The notes under the pieces were generated by a model. That model worked only from the letters and a program-made list of their open reading frames with translations. It ran no database searches and was not told the DNA's origin. Shown one piece after another: positions 61,232 to 64,000 of a stretch of 64,000 bases of DNA. The translations under genes were made by a program, and so were the position numbers. The DNA comes from Bacillota bacterium (GTDB lineage Bacteria; Bacillota; UBA4882; UBA8346): positions 166,853 through 230,852 of the forward strand of contig JARKQY010000048.1 in assembly GCA_029974635.1 (NCBI GenBank), written 5' to 3'. Numbering within the stretch: the first letter of the stretch is position 1; the number at the start of each line of letters is the position of its first letter.

Positions 61232-61548
61232 CGCTTTAACCTGTTTTCAAATACTTATTGATTTTACACGGTTATGATCAGCAATTAAAGTGTTATAACA
61301 GATACTAATATTATTTATTAAGAATTCCCTCGGGCGGCCCATTCATTTTGCACTGAAATATTATAAATTCGACAAAAAGTTTGAATTTACCTTTTATTAT
61401 TCTGCCTTTTTCGCGACATTCCGGTTATGTTACCGATTCCAATAATGCAAAAATGTTTTGGTCTGGAGAGATCATTTGTACAATGAAACCATTAAAAAAT
61501 TAGTTGATTTTTAGGGATATCGTGTCGAATAATATAATAAATATTAAC
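61232..61548. other. intergenic region without recognised features
   Basis: This AT-rich stretch separates the kinase gene from the broken sensor gene. I found no ORF with an SD and no RNA gene. It is likely to contain the kinase promoter, but no convincing -35/-10 pair was seen. Confidence 0.4.
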
Positions 61549-62126
61549 TTAGAATAATCTCTGTTCCAAAGAAAAAAATTATAACTTCAGATGGATCAAA
61601 ATTAAACAAAAATATTATTAATTACATTTATGATCTAAGTCCAGCCCATGATGGTAGAATATCAGACTTAACCGGGGAAACCCAGAGAGTGATGTTAAAA
61701 GTTCCTATCCAAAACAATGAATGGATAGTCGGTTTAAAATATGAGGTTGCATCTACCAAAGCAGTAATTTTCTTTGTAATTGGTTTTATAACGTTATTAG
61801 TTATATATTTTTTGGTGGTTTTATATTTTTCAAAAGCGTTAATTGAAGATATATCATTAGTTGTAAAAAACTTGAATGATATAGTCAAAGGTTCTGAAGT
61901 CAATCTCGATAAAAAAATCCCTGTAACCTCCAATGATAAAATTGGGGATTTGGTCATTGCCTTTAATAAAATTCTTGACTTGGAAAAAAGGAATCTTGAA
62001 ACCAGTCGGGAATTAGCGATCATTAAAGAACGAACCCGTTTCTCCCGTGACGTTCATAATACTCTTGGGCAAACTATGACCCTATTAGTGACGCATCTAA
62101 TATGGAACAAAGAATCCATATTCTAA
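61549..62126 (+). pseudogene. remnant of a HAMP-containing sensor histidine kinase (HisKA_3 type)
   Basis: An open frame without a start codon runs from 61549. Its first 50 codons (KKKIITSDGSKLNKNIINYI, then ISDLTGETQRVMLKVPI) look like the end of an extracellular sensor domain. Then come a membrane helix (AVIFFVIGFITLLVIYFLVV), a HAMP-like linker and the H-box ERTRFSRDVHNTLGQTMTLL, after which it stops at 62126. Both the N-terminal sensor and the C-terminal ATPase domain are missing. A start at 61689 exists but without a good SD. It is a decayed two-component kinase of the LiaS/NarX type. Confidence 0.7.
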
Positions 62127-62228
62127 ATGGAACAATTTGCTTCAAATCGGATGGAATAAAAGGATTTACCACAAATTTCAAGATTCCTATCAATCGGAAT
62201 AACCAAATAACTAAGGAGGGAACATTAG

Positions 62229-63830
62229 ATGTCTAGTGGAAATAATTATCCATGGGTTCAGCGCTTGATAATAGTCCTTTCATGTTTGATCCTTTCAGGA
62301 ATCTGCAATTTACAAACATTGCATGCGGCATCGATTAATAACTTAAATCCCAAATTAAGACTTCTCAGTCTTATTCCAAAACCCACATCCGTAAAGCCAA
62401 CACCGAGTGTATTTAAATTAACCAAGGGCATGAAAATTTACGTCAATAATAACTCAGATGATATAACGGCTATTGGTGAATTTCTTGCCGCTAAACTGAA
62501 CCCCGCAACCGGATATGAGATACCGGTTCAAACCACTTCCAATCCGCCGCTCAATGGAAGCATTTATCTTGCAATTGTCAATGAAGATCCGTCATTAGGG
62601 GAAGAAGGCTATGACTTAAGCATAAATAAAAATAATATCATTTTGACTGCTTTTCGGCCTGCGGGATTATTCCGGGGGATTCAGACCATCCGGCAGTTAT
62701 TACCGCCAAGGATCGAATGCGCTACAGTTCAACGTATCTCTTGGGATATTCAAACAGCTACTATTAAGGATTATCCGCGCTTTGAATGGCGTGGCGCAAT
62801 GTTAGACGTAGCCAGGCATTTTTTCAAAGTATCGGATGTAAAACGTTTCATCGAGTTAATGTCCTATTATAAGATGAACCGGCTTCATTTACATCTTAGC
62901 GATGATCAGGGCTGGCGGATTATGATCAATTCATGGCCGAATCTGGCGATCCACGGCGGCAGTACCGCAGTCGGAGGTGGTTCCGGAGGATATTATACCC
63001 AGGCAGAATATACCGAGATCGTGGCTTATGCACAAGCTCATTACATTACGGTTATTCCTGAAATTGATATGCCGGGGCACACCAATGCCGCCCTATCTTC
63101 CTATCCGGAACTTAATGCCAACGGTGTTGCGCCGCCTTTATACACCGGAATTAAGGTTGGTTTTAGCTCATTAACCCTTGACAAAGCCATTACTTATGAT
63201 TTTATAAATGATGTGATTAAAGAAATAGCAGCCTTGACACCAGGCCCATATATTCACATCGGAGGTGATGAAGTTTTTTCGCCTTCACATTCCGATTACG
63301 CCTCTTTTATTACCAGAGTGCAAAATATTGTACAATCCTATGGGAAACGAATGATAGGATGGGAAGAGATCGCCAGGTCTCCGCTAAGTTCCTCATCAAT
63401 TGCCCAACATTGGAATAATGCTGAACTAGCCAGGACTGCCGTAAAACAAGGAGTAAAAGTCATTATGTCTCCGGCGCCCAAGGCGTATATGGATATGATG
63501 TATAACTATTCAACACGACTGGGACAGACTTGGGCAGGATTTATCGATGTAAAAGATGCTTATGGTTGGGATCCGGTAACAAGACTGTCCGGGATCGCCG
63601 AAAGTGATGTTTTAGGAGTCGAAGCGCCGCTCTGGACGGAAACCATTCAAACAATTGACGACATCGAACATATGGTATTTCCCAGACTTCCCGGTTACGC
63701 CGAAATCGGCTGGTCGTTAAAAGATGGCAAAAGCTGGGATGAGTATGCTGTTCGTCTGGGAGCGCACGGTCCTCGATGGAAAGCCCTTGATATCAATTAC
63801 TATCCTTCGCCGCAAGTACGCTGGAAATAA
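62229..63830 (+). CDS. secreted GH20 beta-N-acetylhexosaminidase
   Basis: The 533-residue enzyme starts with a signal peptide (LIIVLSCLILSGICNLQTLH) and a GH20b-like N-terminal domain, followed by a TIM barrel with RGAMLDVARHFFKV, NRLHLHLSDDQGWRI, VIPEIDMPGHTNAAL and the catalytic Asp-Glu pair in YIHIGGDEVF near residue 345. It removes terminal GlcNAc or GalNAc from chitin fragments, glycans or muropeptides outside the cell. The ATG follows GGAGGGAACATTAG. It stands alone between the sensor remnant and the rRNA region. Confidence 0.94.
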   Translation: MSSGNNYPWVQRLIIVLSCLILSGICNLQTLHAASINNLNPKLRLLSLIPKPTSVKPTPSVFKLTKGMKIYVNNNSDDITAIGEFLAAKLNPATGYEIPVQTTSNPPLNGSIYLAIVNEDPSLGEEGYDLSINKNNIILTAFRPAGLFRGIQTIRQLLPPRIECATVQRISWDIQTATIKDYPRFEWRGAMLDVARHFFKVSDVKRFIELMSYYKMNRLHLHLSDDQGWRIMINSWPNLAIHGGSTAVGGGSGGYYTQAEYTEIVAYAQAHYITVIPEIDMPGHTNAALSSYPELNANGVAPPLYTGIKVGFSSLTLDKAITYDFINDVIKEIAALTPGPYIHIGGDEVFSPSHSDYASFITRVQNIVQSYGKRMIGWEEIARSPLSSSSIAQHWNNAELARTAVKQGVKVIMSPAPKAYMDMMYNYSTRLGQTWAGFIDVKDAYGWDPVTRLSGIAESDVLGVEAPLWTETIQTIDDIEHMVFPRLPGYAEIGWSLKDGKSWDEYAVRLGAHGPRWKALDINYYPSPQVRWK

Positions 63831-63850
63831 AGATTTAACTGAGAAACAGC

Positions 63851-63891
63851 AAGACTCCTCTCTTAATCTTTTGGATTAAGAGAGGAGTCTT
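63851..63891. terminator. strong hairpin between GH20 gene and 5S rRNA
   Basis: A perfect 18-bp stem, AAGACTCCTCTCTTAATC with its inverse at 63874-63891, has a 5-nt loop. It lies between two convergent units and probably stops both, although neither side has a full T-run. Confidence 0.8.
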
Positions 63892-63902
63892 TAAAAAATT
63901 AC

Positions 63903-64000
63903 TCCTGGCAATGACTTACTCTCCCAGCCGGTCGCCCGACAAGTACCATCAGCGCAGAGGGGCTTAACTGCTGTGTTCGGAATGGGAACAGGTGGTTCCC
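63903..64000 (-). rRNA. rrf: 5S ribosomal RNA, 3' part
   Basis: The reverse strand reads GGGAACCACCTGTTCCCATT, then CCGAACACAGCAGTTAAGCC, GATGGTACTTG and GGGAGAGTAAGTCATTGCCA, the conserved body of bacterial 5S rRNA. About 20 bases of the 5' end are beyond the window edge. It is probably the last gene of an rRNA operon that continues to the right. Confidence 0.95.

Overview
The window looks like the chromosome of an endospore-forming, heterotrophic member of the Bacillota. A spore germination protease (gpr) sits beside lepA, hemW and an hrcA-grpE-dnaK-dnaJ cluster, which is the classical Firmicutes neighbourhood. HrcA/CIRCE control, mrfA/yqhH/yqhG-type genes and strong SD-led translation agree with this. 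The heat-shock operon also carries an archaeal-like (group III) chaperonin between hrcA and grpE, a trait known from anaerobic Firmicutes such as Carboxydothermus. I cannot name the genus.

Positions 1-16188 hold the early, replicative and first structural part of a T7-like podovirus integrated as a prophage, all on the minus strand and running off the left edge. From the tRNA inward the order is tyrosine integrase, M15 endopeptidase, second cell-wall hydrolase, single-subunit RNA polymerase, a frameshifted small gene, gp2.5-type SSB, gp3 endonuclease I, a small HTH protein, an unknown, gp4 primase-helicase, zinc ribbon, gp5 DNA polymerase, a small DUF5664-like protein, gp6 exonuclease, P-loop kinase, two small proteins, gp8 connector, gp9 scaffold and the start of gp10 capsid. 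This is T7 gene order almost gene for gene, joined to an integrase, with no recognisable repressor. A 15-bp repeat in two intergenic gaps resembles the T7 promoter core and is the best candidate for the phage polymerase promoter. Integration used a tRNA-Glu gene.

Positions 16188-27071 hold housekeeping genes: tRNA-Glu(CTC) and tRNA-Gln(CTG) with their own promoter just downstream of gltX, a MtnP-family phosphorylase, MrfA-type helicase, a SNF2 helicase with a YqhG-like partner, rsmE and prmA.

Positions 27312-38627 are a carbohydrate-use island: two ABC sugar permeases, a SurA-like membrane foldase, a GH1 glycosidase, a secreted beta-helix protein with two duplicated carbohydrate-binding modules, two Gfo/Idh/MocA dehydrogenases and a LacI regulator. 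Four copies of one 16-bp palindromic operator tie three promoters of the island to the regulator.

Positions 39066-55950 hold the heat-shock operon, an MCP, hemW, a TIM-barrel protein, lepA, a LysE-type exporter and the gpr cluster. Positions 56007-61231 hold rpsT, a partial histidine operon (hisD-hisB-hisH-hisF) whose leader can pair with the hisD ribosome-binding site, and an orphan histidine kinase. The right end has a broken sensor gene, a secreted GH20 hexosaminidase and the 3' part of a 5S rRNA gene on the minus strand. Two families of small dispersed inverted repeats are scattered through the host part.
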